DNA of 64,000 nt. Origin: Azospirillum melinis (GTDB lineage: Bacteria; Pseudomonadota; Alphaproteobacteria; Azospirillales; Azospirillaceae). Where the stretch lies: the NCBI RefSeq assembly GCF_013340935.1, contig NZ_WHOS01000024.1, forward strand, positions 1 through 64,000, read 5' to 3'. The position numbers and the translations under genes were made by a program. The notes beneath the pieces are model-generated. The model did not search any database. It was not told where the DNA came from and saw only the letters and a program-made list of their open reading frames with translations. Positions 8,531 to 17,310 of the stretch are shown here, one piece after another (positions within the stretch are counted from its first letter, which is position 1; each line of letters opens with the position of its first letter).

Positions 8531-9238
8531 TCAGGAAACCAGGATTCCGGTTTGGGCTTGCGGTTGGGCGTCCCGGCGTTCGGCATCGATCCTCTCCAGG
8601 ATCGGACCGCTCGCCAGTTGGATGTCGTCCTGGATGGCGCGGGCGGCGGCCGGGCCGTCATGACGGCGGATGGCGTCCATCAGCGGATAGTGATGGTCGA
8701 TCATCGTGCGGCCGGCTCCGCCATAGACGTCGGCGATCAACGGCCCCATCTGGAGCCAGAGCCGCCGCAGAATGTCGCCCAGCACCGGCATGTCCGCGAT
8801 TTCGGCCAGCTTGAAGTGGAAGATCTGGTTGAGTTCGGTCGCCAGCGCGGTGTTGCCGGCGGCCATCGCGTCCTCATTTTGCGTCAGCAGGGCTTCCAGC
8901 TGCTCGATCTGGGCGGGTGTGGCCCGCTCGGCGGCACGGGCGGCGGCCAACCCCTCCAGATTGACGCGGATGTCCCGGATTTCCAGATAGGCGGCGCGGG
9001 TCAGCATCGGGACGCGGATGTCGCGCGGCGAGCGCAGCACCAGAGCTTGGTCCTGCACCAGACGCAGGATGGCGTCGCGCACCGGGGTGACACTGGTCCC
9101 CAGCCGTTCGGCTAGATCGCGGATCTTCAGCCGGTCATTCGGCTTGAACACGCCCCGCATCAGCGCCTCGCACAATTTCTGGTAAATTGTGCTGCCGAGA
9201 TTGTCGTGTTCAAGAAGGCTGAGGTCGAACCCGCTCAT
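8531..9238 (-). CDS. GntR-family regulator, FadR/FCD subfamily
   Basis: A 235-residue repressor with a GntR winged helix (residues about 12-78, recognition segment RDLAERLGTSVTPVRDAILRL) and an all-helical FCD effector domain (about 90-215) that in this family binds carboxylates through metal-liganding histidines. The open frame runs on to 9406, but the ATG at 9238 gives the normal family N-terminus. A clear Shine-Dalgarno is missing, so translation may be weak. It is flanked on both sides by copies of TGATGCATCA and by the two operons it most likely controls. Confidence 0.85.
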   Translation of the reverse strand: MSGFDLSLLEHDNLGSTIYQKLCEALMRGVFKPNDRLKIRDLAERLGTSVTPVRDAILRLVQDQALVLRSPRDIRVPMLTRAAYLEIRDIRVNLEGLAAARAAERATPAQIEQLEALLTQNEDAMAAGNTALATELNQIFHFKLAEIADMPVLGDILRRLWLQMGPLIADVYGGAGRTMIDHHYPLMDAIRRHDGPAAARAIQDDIQLASGPILERIDAERRDAQPQAQTGILVS

Positions 9239-9272
9239 CGTCTGCCCGTCACCCGGCCATCTTGCCTTGCTG

Positions 9273-9286
9273 TATGATGCATCATA
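9273..9286. promoter_or_regulatory. FCD/GntR operator candidate, copy 2 (14-bp palindrome)
   Basis: TATGATGCATCATA is a perfect 14-base palindrome containing the same TGATGCATCA core as the site at 8481. It lies between the divergent GntR gene (start 9238) and the dehydrogenase gene (start 9381), so it could serve both autoregulation and control of the right-hand operon. Confidence 0.65.
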
Positions 9287-9380
9287 TTGACCCGGTCGCG
9301 GAGGGAGGTCAAGCTGTCCCTGCCGTGCACCCCCGTGCCCGGACTTCTTTTCGACCCCTTTGTGCAGGAGTGCTCCCGCA

Positions 9381-10322
9381 ATGCCGCCACCTCCGCCGTC
9401 CACCACACCCGTTGCCGTGCTTGGCTGCGGGTTGATCGGCGAAAGCTGGTCGGCCCTGTTCCTTGCCCACGGGCTGGACGTGGTTGCCTGGGACCCCGAC
9501 GGCGCCGTGCTGGCCGCCTTGCCGCAGCGCGTGGAGCGGCTGCTCGATCAGTTGCAGGCGCTCGGGACCGCCGCCCGGCCCGGCCGCCTGTCCGTCGCGC
9601 CATCGGTAGCGGCGGCCGTTGAGGATGCCGGCTGGATTCAGGAGAACGCGCCGGAGAAGACCGCGGTCAAGCACAGCCTCTATGCGGAAGTAGAGGCGGC
9701 AGCAAGGCCGGATGCGGTGATCGCCAGCAGCACCTCCTCGCTGACCTGGAGCGATCTGGCGGCGGGCGTGGTGCGGCGCGAGCGCCTCATCACCGCCCAC
9801 CCCTTCAATCCGCCGCACCTGATGCCGCTGGTCGAACTGTTCGCCGCCGACGCGCAGGTTCTGGCGCGGGCAGAGGCCTTCTATCGCGGTCTCGGCCGCG
9901 AGACGGTGGCGCTGAAGAAGGATGCGGTTGGCCACATCGCCAACCGGCTAGCGTCCGCCCTGTGGCGCGAGGCGGTCAACATCGTGGCGGAGGGCATTGC
10001 CGATGTCGCCGACGTCGATGCGGCGCTGGTGCATGGTCCGGGACTGCGCTGGTCGGTGATCGGCGCCCACATGGCCTATCATCTGGGCGGCGGCCCCGGC
10101 GGCATCGCTCATTACCTCGACCATCTCGGAGCGAGCCAGGAACGGCGCTGGGCGACGCTCGGCAGCCCAAGCCTGACGCCGGAGGTTCGCCAACTGCTGG
10201 TCGATGGAATTGCAGAGGAAGCCGCTGGCCGTTCGATATCCACGCTGGAGGCCGAACGCGACCGCGGGTTGATGCTGGCCTTGGCCGCCCGACAGACTGC
10301 AAAGCAGGGAGAGGATGCATGA
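9381..10322 (+). CDS. 3-hydroxyacyl-CoA dehydrogenase-family NAD-dependent dehydrogenase (carnitine/gulonate dehydrogenase-like)
   Basis: A 313-residue protein with the NAD-binding Rossmann motif GCGLIG (15-20), the 3HCDH catalytic region around ITAHPFNPPH, and the C-terminal helical domain. Its length and lack of a crotonase part place it with L-carnitine dehydrogenase and L-gulonate 3-dehydrogenase (lambda-crystallin) and not with fatty-acid oxidation enzymes. The ATG at 9381 follows AGGAG. The stop overlaps the start of the racemase-fold gene (ATGA). It probably oxidises a beta-hydroxy acid made in the pathway that the kinase/PLP operon belongs to; the exact substrate is not known. Confidence 0.82.
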   Translation: MPPPPPSTTPVAVLGCGLIGESWSALFLAHGLDVVAWDPDGAVLAALPQRVERLLDQLQALGTAARPGRLSVAPSVAAAVEDAGWIQENAPEKTAVKHSLYAEVEAAARPDAVIASSTSSLTWSDLAAGVVRRERLITAHPFNPPHLMPLVELFAADAQVLARAEAFYRGLGRETVALKKDAVGHIANRLASALWREAVNIVAEGIADVADVDAALVHGPGLRWSVIGAHMAYHLGGGPGGIAHYLDHLGASQERRWATLGSPSLTPEVRQLLVDGIAEEAAGRSISTLEAERDRGLMLALAARQTAKQGEDA

Positions 10323-11032
10323 CCGCCGAAACGGGTGCCGCCTTGCCGGGGCCGCGCATCGCGCTCATTCATGCGCTGGAGGAATCGGTGGCGCCGGCAC
10401 GAGCCGCCTTCCGGGCGCATTGGCCGGAAGCGCGGATTTTCGACCTGCTCGACACCTCGCTGGCCGTCGATCTGGCGGAGGCAGGCCGGCTCGACGAGGC
10501 GATGATGGGGCGGTTCCGGACGTTGGCCGACTATGCCGCCGGCACAGCGGGTGCCAGCGGGCGCACGGCGGGCATCCTGTTCACCTGTTCCGCTTTCGCC
10601 CCGGCCATCGACGCGGTCAAGCGGCACCTGCCGATCCCGGTGCTGCGGCCCAACGAATCCGCCTTCGAGGCGGCGATGGCGGTCGGCGACCGGATCGGCA
10701 TCGTCGTCAGCTTCGGCCCGTCAGCCTTGTCCCTGCGCACCGAGCTGCTGGCGATGGCCGCCGCCGCCGGCCGCCGGATCGAGGTCACCGTCGCGGTCGC
10801 CGACGGCGCGCTGGCCGCGCTCAAGAGCGGTGACGGAGAGGGGCACGACGAGCGCGTCGCAGGGACCGCGGAGCAGCTGCGCGGCTGCGATGTCGTCATT
10901 CTCGGCCAGTTCTCGATGGCACGGGCGCAGCCGAGGCTTCAGCCCCTGCTGTCCGTCCCGGTGCTGACCACACCCGCGGCGGCGGTGGAGGCATTGCGCC
11001 GCCTGACGCAGCCGGCGGGCGGCGTCCCGTAA
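10319..11032 (+). CDS. Asp/Glu/hydantoin racemase-fold enzyme
   Basis: A 237-residue protein of the Asp/Glu racemase superfamily with its first catalytic cysteine in place (Cys90 in FTCSAF). The second cysteine of two-base racemases is missing; the matching segment reads LGQFSMA (about 195-201). A single cysteine is seen in arylmalonate decarboxylase and maleate-isomerase-like members, so decarboxylation or isomerisation is as likely as racemisation. It overlaps the dehydrogenase gene by four bases, has GGGAGAGG in front of it, and so is translationally coupled. It converges on the next GntR gene with an 11-base gap. Confidence 0.75.
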   Translation: MTAETGAALPGPRIALIHALEESVAPARAAFRAHWPEARIFDLLDTSLAVDLAEAGRLDEAMMGRFRTLADYAAGTAGASGRTAGILFTCSAFAPAIDAVKRHLPIPVLRPNESAFEAAMAVGDRIGIVVSFGPSALSLRTELLAMAAAAGRRIEVTVAVADGALAALKSGDGEGHDERVAGTAEQLRGCDVVILGQFSMARAQPRLQPLLSVPVLTTPAAAVEALRRLTQPAGGVP

Positions 11033-11043
11033 CCGGTATGGCC

Positions 11044-11757
11044 TCAGCGCAGACCGATGGCGCGGTCGCGGGCGCTGAGGATGTGCGTGCCGATGGCGTC
11101 CTGGGCCCGCTCCGGGTCGCGGGCCTGGATGGCGTGGATGACGGCCAGATGCTCGCGCATCGTCGGCACCAGCACGGTGGTGTTCAGTTTGGTCTTCGAC
11201 TGCTTGATCAGCCGGATCTTGATCTGGTTGACCCGGTAGGCGTCGGAGATGATGGCGTTGCCCAGCGCGTCGATGATCGTCAGGTGCAGCGCCCAGTCTA
11301 TGTCCTGCGCCTCCTGCAACAGGGCGGGCCGGATGCCGCCGCCACCCGTGTCGGCCTCCGCTTCGGCGCAGGCGGCGATGATACGCTCGTGATCGTCGAG
11401 CAGAGCGCGGACCGTCGCCTCCGGCGCCTCCTGGGCGAAGACCGCCACCGCTTCGCGTTCCAGGAACAGGCGGAACTGGAAGGCGTCGCGGATCAGGTTG
11501 AGGTCGACATGGGCGACCTGCATCCCCCGCTGCGGCACGGTCTTCACCAGCCCTTCGGCCTCCAGCCGGGGGATCAGTTCGCGGATCGCCCCCAGCGGCA
11601 GTTCGGTCAGCTCGACCAGCTCGCGCTGCGAGATGAACTGCCCGGGGCGGATCTCGTCCGCCAGCAGCCGCTGCGTGAAGCTCTCATAAGCCCGGCTGCG
11701 CAGGTTGACCGAGTCCCGGTCGCGTTTGGCCCGGTCGCTGTTGGCGGAGGTCGTCAT
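11044..11757 (-). CDS. GntR-family regulator, FCD subfamily
   Basis: A 237-residue regulator with an N-terminal winged helix (about 22-88; SQRELVELTELPLGAIREL is the recognition part) and a C-terminal FCD ligand-binding domain (about 97-225). It lies 29 bases behind the DHDPS-family gene in the same direction, so the two are probably co-transcribed. The likely operator is the palindrome TAACATGTTA at 12744-12753 in the divergent region shared with the sugar transporter. Sugar acids are the usual effectors in such settings. Confidence 0.85.
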   Translation of the reverse strand: MTTSANSDRAKRDRDSVNLRSRAYESFTQRLLADEIRPGQFISQRELVELTELPLGAIRELIPRLEAEGLVKTVPQRGMQVAHVDLNLIRDAFQFRLFLEREAVAVFAQEAPEATVRALLDDHERIIAACAEAEADTGGGGIRPALLQEAQDIDWALHLTIIDALGNAIISDAYRVNQIKIRLIKQSKTKLNTTVLVPTMREHLAVIHAIQARDPERAQDAIGTHILSARDRAIGLR

Positions 11758-11786
11758 CCGTGTGCTGTCCCGTCAGGAGGGCCCCA

Positions 11787-12686
11787 TCAGGCGGCCCTAT
11801 CCGCGAACACCCGGTCGAAGAGATGGCCGAGCGTCGCGGTGTCCGCCACCGACATAGGCAGCAAAGGCGCCCTTACCGTCAACCATGCGCTGTCGCCGGT
11901 GGCGTGCGACACCAGCGCCTTGACCGCCGGGGTGACCGGGTAGCGCAGCACGGCGTCCACCAGCTCGACCAGGGCCGCATCGTCGCGGCCCTGATGGACC
12001 ACCGTCCGCAGCCGTCCCGGCACCAGATTGGCCATGCCGGAAATGGCGCCCTGGCCGCCGTCGCGCACCGCCTGGGCCAGCACCCGCTCGTCGCCGATCA
12101 GCACGGCGAGATTGTCGCGGTGGGCGGCGAGAAGCTGCTGGCTGTACCCCCAGTCGCCGGCCGAATCCTTCACCCCGGCGATTGCCTGCGGGAAGGCGGC
12201 CTTCAGCCGGCCGATCAGGTCTATCGATAGCGGAACCGCGGTGACCGACGGGATATGGTACAGGATGATGTCGCGCGCCCGGTCGCCCAGCTTGGCGATG
12301 AAGCTGGAGAACCACGCGAACAGCCCGTCGTCCGACACGCCCTTGAAGTAGAAGGGCGGGGCGACCAGCAGCGCCCGCGCGTCCGCATCGAGCAGTTGGT
12401 TGGCCTGGGCCAGCGCGTCGTGCAGCGACGCGGCGATGACGCCGCCGACCACATGGCTGCGGAAATCGATGCCGGCGCCCTTCAGCGCGCCGATCATCTG
12501 CTCGCGCGCCACATGGCCGAGCAGCGGACCCTCTCCCGTGGTGCCGAAGAGCGTGACCGAGTCGCAGCCGCTGGCGAGGCACCAGGCAACATGCCGGGTC
12601 AGGCGGGCCAGATCCACGCTGCCGTCCTCATGGTAGGGCGTGGTCAGCGCGCAGGACAGGCCGAAGCGGCCAGTGGATTGATTCAC
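11787..12686 (-). CDS. Dihydrodipicolinate synthase-family aldolase/dehydratase
   Basis: A 299-residue TIM-barrel class-I lyase. It has GTTGEG at 48-53, the proton-relay Tyr143 (LYHIPS) and the Schiff-base Lys173 (GVKDSAGD). The best start is a GTG at 12686 behind GGGAG; the longer frame adds residues without family character. In a sugar cluster the DHDPS fold is usually a 2-keto-3-deoxy-sugar-acid aldolase or dehydratase and not lysine biosynthesis. With the neighbouring aldo/keto reductase, FucU and FAH-family enzyme it probably cleaves or dehydrates a 2-keto-3-deoxy aldonate. The exact substrate is open. Confidence 0.82.
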   Translation of the reverse strand: MNQSTGRFGLSCALTTPYHEDGSVDLARLTRHVAWCLASGCDSVTLFGTTGEGPLLGHVAREQMIGALKGAGIDFRSHVVGGVIAASLHDALAQANQLLDADARALLVAPPFYFKGVSDDGLFAWFSSFIAKLGDRARDIILYHIPSVTAVPLSIDLIGRLKAAFPQAIAGVKDSAGDWGYSQQLLAAHRDNLAVLIGDERVLAQAVRDGGQGAISGMANLVPGRLRTVVHQGRDDAALVELVDAVLRYPVTPAVKALVSHATGDSAWLTVRAPLLPMSVADTATLGHLFDRVFADRAA

Positions 12687-12743
12687 TTTGCATTTCTCCC
12701 AGGGGCGGCTGGACGGCCGGCCGAACGGCCACCGCGTTACGAC

Positions 12744-12753
12744 TAACATGTTA
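12744..12753. promoter_or_regulatory. Candidate GntR operator in a divergent promoter region
   Basis: TAACATGTTA is a perfect 10-base palindrome located 58 bases upstream of the DHDPS start and 155 bases upstream of the transporter start. It sits where the FCD regulator encoded at 11044 could control both directions. Confidence 0.45.
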
Positions 12754-12907
12754 CTAGGATGTTTTTCGTTTGCAAGGGGGCTGCGCTGGATTTATACGTT
12801 GACCAAGCAATCAAATCGGTGGCGGCGCGGATCCGTGTCGCTCACAGTGTTCGCCGGTCAGGACAAGGCCGGGCATCGAAGGCCCGGGCGATAACGGGGA
12901 GGAGTGC

Positions 12908-14266
12908 ATGTCGATGTCGAACGGAATGTCTTTGTCGCGCCGCCGGCTTCTGGCGTCGGGCGCCGCGGCCGGTGCGCTGGGCTTCAGCGGTGCTCTCGGT
13001 CTTCCGGGGCTTCCCGCCTTCGCCCAGACCAATGGGGTCAACTGGCGCAAATATGCCGGCACCAAGATCGAGGTGAACCTGATCAAGAGCCCGCGCGGCG
13101 ACACCCTGACCAAACACCAGAAGGAATTCGAGGAGCTGACCGGCATCACCGTGGTGTCGGAACAGACGCCGGAGCAGCAGCAGCGCCAGAAGGCGGTGAT
13201 CGAGCTGACCTCCGGCCGGCCGAGCTTCGACGTCGTCCACATCAGCTATCACGTCCAGAAGCGCCAGTTCGAGAAGGGCAAGTGGCTGGCCGACCTGACG
13301 CCCTTCATCAAGGACCCGGCGCTGACCGATGCCGGCTTCCTCGACGATTTCTCGGAAGCCGGGGTGACCTTCGCCCGCAATCCCGACGGCGGGATCGGCG
13401 CCTTGCCCTTCTCGGTCGATTACTGGATCGTCTATTGGAACAAGGATCTCTTCGCGAAGAAGAACCTGTCCTTCCCCAAGACCTTCGACGAGATGGTGGC
13501 CGCCGCCGCCGCGCTGACCGACCCGTCGAGCCAGACCTACGGCTTCGTCGCCCGCGGCATGAAGAACGCCAACACCCCGGTGTGGACCAGCCTGCTGCTC
13601 GGCTACGACCAGTACAGCGTCGACGCCAACCGCAACCTGCTGACCGACACACCCGAAGCGGTGGAGGCAGCGAAGCTCTATCAGACGCTGATGACCAAGT
13701 CGGCGCCGCCGGGCGTCACCGGCTTCAACTGGGCGGAATGCCAGTCGGCCTTCCTGCAGGGCCGCGTCGGCATGTGGTTCGACGGCGTCGGCTTCGCCCC
13801 GCCGCTGGAGGACCCGGAGAAGTCGCGCGTCGTCGGCAAGGTCGGCTACGGCCTGATGCCCAAGGGACCGAAGGCGCATGCCGCGGCCACCACCGGCGAC
13901 GGCATCGGCGTCACCGCCGCGTCGAAGAACAAGGAGGCCGCCTATCTCTATTGCCAGTGGGCGACCGGCAAGCTGATGGGCGCCCGCCTGTTGCAGGCCG
14001 GGGCCGGCGTGCCGTTCCGCACCTCCGTCCTGGCGGACGCCGAGGTGCGCAAGGGCGTCAAGATGCCGGCGGCCTGGGTCGACGCCGTGGTCGAATCGGC
14101 CAAGATCAGCCGCCTCACCCTGCCGGTCATCATCCCGGTCACCGAGTTCCGCGACGTGCTGGGGGGAGCGCTGACCAACATGATCTCCGGCAGCGATCCG
14201 GCGGCCGAGTTGAAGCGCGCCACCGCCGACTTCAAGCCGATCCTCGAACGCAGCGAGAAGACGTGA
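12908..14266 (+). CDS. CUT1 sugar ABC transporter, substrate-binding protein
   Basis: A 452-residue extracellular solute-binding protein of family 1. The N-terminus has a twin-arginine-like signal (SRRRLLASGAA, hydrophobic to about residue 38, then FAQTNG). The mature part shows the typical order of this family, including the segment FSVDYWIVYWNKDLFAKK and a C-terminal lobe that begins near ATTGDGIGVTAASKNKEAA. The start follows GGGGAGGAG. The stop overlaps the GTG of the first permease gene. It is the first gene of a complete CUT1 importer and lies opposite a 2-keto-sugar-acid lyase, so the ligand is probably a monosaccharide or sugar derivative. Confidence 0.9.
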   Translation: MSMSNGMSLSRRRLLASGAAAGALGFSGALGLPGLPAFAQTNGVNWRKYAGTKIEVNLIKSPRGDTLTKHQKEFEELTGITVVSEQTPEQQQRQKAVIELTSGRPSFDVVHISYHVQKRQFEKGKWLADLTPFIKDPALTDAGFLDDFSEAGVTFARNPDGGIGALPFSVDYWIVYWNKDLFAKKNLSFPKTFDEMVAAAAALTDPSSQTYGFVARGMKNANTPVWTSLLLGYDQYSVDANRNLLTDTPEAVEAAKLYQTLMTKSAPPGVTGFNWAECQSAFLQGRVGMWFDGVGFAPPLEDPEKSRVVGKVGYGLMPKGPKAHAAATTGDGIGVTAASKNKEAAYLYCQWATGKLMGARLLQAGAGVPFRTSVLADAEVRKGVKMPAAWVDAVVESAKISRLTLPVIIPVTEFRDVLGGALTNMISGSDPAAELKRATADFKPILERSEKT

Positions 14267-15195
14267 GCATTCTGACCTCGTCTGACCGCGTGGTCGGCGC
14301 CGCTTCCGTCGGCAGGACGAAGCGGCTCCGGCCCTCCTACTGGCCCTTCGTGGTGCCGGCGCTGATCGTCGTCATCGGGGTCATCGTCTTTCCCTGGGTC
14401 TTCACCCTGTGGATGAGCGCCATGGAATGGCGCATCGGCGAGGAACAGCGTTTCGTCGGTTTGCAGAATTATGCCCGGCTGTTCACCGATGTGCGCTTCC
14501 TGGAGGCGATGCTCCACACGCTGGTCTACACCGCGCTGTCGGTCCTGGCCCCGCTGGTGCTCGGCACCGCGGCGGCGCTGGCCTTCAACACCAAGCTGCC
14601 GGCGAGAGGCCTGCTGCGCGGCATCTTTGTCATGCCGATGATGGCGACCCCGGTCGCCATCGCGCTGGTGTGGACGATGATGTTCCACCCGCAGCTGGGC
14701 GTGCTGAACTACCTGCTGTCGCTGGTCGGAATCGGACCGCTGCAATGGGTCTACCACCCCAGCACGGTGATCCTGTCGCTGGTGCTGGTGGAGACCTGGC
14801 AGTGGACGCCGCTGGTGATGCTGATCGTGCTGGGCGGTCTGGCGGCGCTGCCGACCGAGCCGTACGAGAGCGCGCAGATCGACGGCGCCACCGCTTGGCA
14901 GCGCTTCCGCTACCTGACCCTGCCGATGATCAAGCCCTTCCTGATGGTGGCGGTCATCATCCGCAGCATCGACGCGCTGAAGAGCTTCGACATCCTCTAC
15001 ACCATCACCCAGGGCGGACCGGGCACGGCGTCGGAGACGATCAACCTCTATCTCTACAGCGTCGCCTTCACCTACTACGACATCGGCTACGGCTCGGCCA
15101 TCGCGGTGGTGTTCTTCGTGCTGATCATCATGCTGTCGCTGATCCTGCTGTACCTGCGCCAGCGCAGCGCCTGGAATACGGGAGACGGGCAATGA
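14263..15195 (+). CDS. CUT1 sugar ABC transporter, permease 1 (UgpA/MalF-like)
   Basis: A 310-residue inner-membrane permease with about six transmembrane helices. The EAA loop that docks on the ATPase is present as EPYESAQIDGATAWQRFRYL near residues 200-220. The start is a GTG at 14263 whose last two bases are part of the stop of the binding-protein gene, so translation is coupled. The stop overlaps the start of permease 2 in the same way. It forms the translocation pore with the next product. Confidence 0.92.
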   Translation: MSILTSSDRVVGAASVGRTKRLRPSYWPFVVPALIVVIGVIVFPWVFTLWMSAMEWRIGEEQRFVGLQNYARLFTDVRFLEAMLHTLVYTALSVLAPLVLGTAAALAFNTKLPARGLLRGIFVMPMMATPVAIALVWTMMFHPQLGVLNYLLSLVGIGPLQWVYHPSTVILSLVLVETWQWTPLVMLIVLGGLAALPTEPYESAQIDGATAWQRFRYLTLPMIKPFLMVAVIIRSIDALKSFDILYTITQGGPGTASETINLYLYSVAFTYYDIGYGSAIAVVFFVLIIMLSLILLYLRQRSAWNTGDGQ

Positions 15196-16022
15196 GCCGG
15201 CCGCTGAGGAAGCTTCTGGACAAGGCCGGCATGGCCGTCTGCGTCCTGCTGCTGGTGTCGCCGGCGCTGCTGTTCTTCATCTGGATGCTGTCGCTGTCGC
15301 TGAAGTTCGAGATCGACAACGGTGCCTATCCGCCGATCCTGATCCCGGACCGCTTCGCCTGGAAGAACTACACGACGATCTTCGAGGGCAACAGCTTCCT
15401 GCTCTATTTCTGGAACAGCCTGATCGTCACCGGCGCCGCCACCCTGTTCGCGCTGGTGGTCGGCGTGCCGGCCGGCTACGGCATCGCCCGGATGAAGGCG
15501 CACAAGTCGGCGGTGGTCATCATGATCGCCCGCATGACGCCGGGCCTGTCCTTCCTGATCCCGCTGTTCCTGCTGTTCCAGTGGCTGGGGCTGCTCGGCA
15601 CGCTGTGGCCGCAGATCATCATCCATCTGGTCGTCACCGTGCCCATCGTGATCTGGATCATGATCGGTTATTTCGAGACGACGCCGATGGAGCTGGAGGA
15701 GGCGGCGATGGTCGACGGCGCCACACGCTGGCAGATCTTCGCCAAGGTGGCGCTGCCGATCGCCAAGCCCGGCATCGTCGTCGCCTTCATCCTGTCAGTG
15801 ATCTTCTCCTGGAACAACTTCGTCTTCGGCATCGTGCTGGCCAGCCGCGAGACGCGGACCCTGCCGGTCGCCGTCTACAACATGCTGTCCTTCGAGCAGG
15901 TGAGCTGGGGACCGCTGGCCGCCGCAGCCCTGGTGGTGACGCTGCCCGTGCTGATCCTGACCGTGGCCGCCCAGCGCCAGATCGTGGCGGGCCTGACCGC
16001 CGGCGCCGTCAAGGGCGGCTGA
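15192..16022 (+). CDS. CUT1 sugar ABC transporter, permease 2 (UgpE/MalG-like)
   Basis: A 276-residue inner-membrane permease with six predicted helices and an EAA loop (ELEEAAMVDGATRWQIFAKV, about residues 172-191). The ATG overlaps the stop of permease 1 (ATGA). The C-terminus ends in the hydrophobic helix VVTLPVLILTVAAQRQIVAG, common for MalG-type subunits. The ATPase gene follows after about 200 bases that contain a REP-like repeat. Confidence 0.92.
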   Translation: MSRPLRKLLDKAGMAVCVLLLVSPALLFFIWMLSLSLKFEIDNGAYPPILIPDRFAWKNYTTIFEGNSFLLYFWNSLIVTGAATLFALVVGVPAGYGIARMKAHKSAVVIMIARMTPGLSFLIPLFLLFQWLGLLGTLWPQIIIHLVVTVPIVIWIMIGYFETTPMELEEAAMVDGATRWQIFAKVALPIAKPGIVVAFILSVIFSWNNFVFGIVLASRETRTLPVAVYNMLSFEQVSWGPLAAAALVVTLPVLILTVAAQRQIVAGLTAGAVKGG

Positions 16023-16075
16023 TCCATTCATCCGGGTGATCGCACATGCGGAGCAGGACCCAATCCGATGAAACC

Positions 16076-16157
16076 CGTCATCCCCGCGAAGGCGGGGATC
16101 CAGGCTGCCGGTCCAAGCACTTGGGATGGCTGGATTCCCGCCTTCGCGGGAATGACG
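16076..16157. repeat. REP-like palindromic repeat
   Basis: Two 28-base arms (16076-16103 and 16130-16157) are inverted copies with 26 of 28 positions matching, separated by 26 bases. Each arm contains the inner near-palindrome CCCGCGAAGGCGGG. Elements with this core are scattered through many alphaproteobacterial genomes. Here it interrupts the transporter operon between permease 2 and the ATPase and may lower downstream expression or stabilise the upstream message. Confidence 0.8.
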
Positions 16158-16227
16158 GTCGATAGGCTAACAGTCAGGTTGCCGGTGAGCCCGGCACCCG
16201 CCCTGACATCATAAAGAGAGACGACCC

Positions 16228-17309
<1,082 letters not shown>

Positions 17310-17310
<1 letters not shown>

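Noticed and set aside
11787-12686. Housekeeping dapA for lysine biosynthesis
   Set aside because: The context is a sugar transporter and sugar-acid enzymes with a dedicated GntR regulator, so a keto-sugar-acid lyase of the same fold is more likely.
12842-13879. A 345-codon minus-strand open frame over the CUT1 binding-protein gene
   Set aside because: Shadow frame of a well-supported gene in an operon; no ribosome site and no family features.
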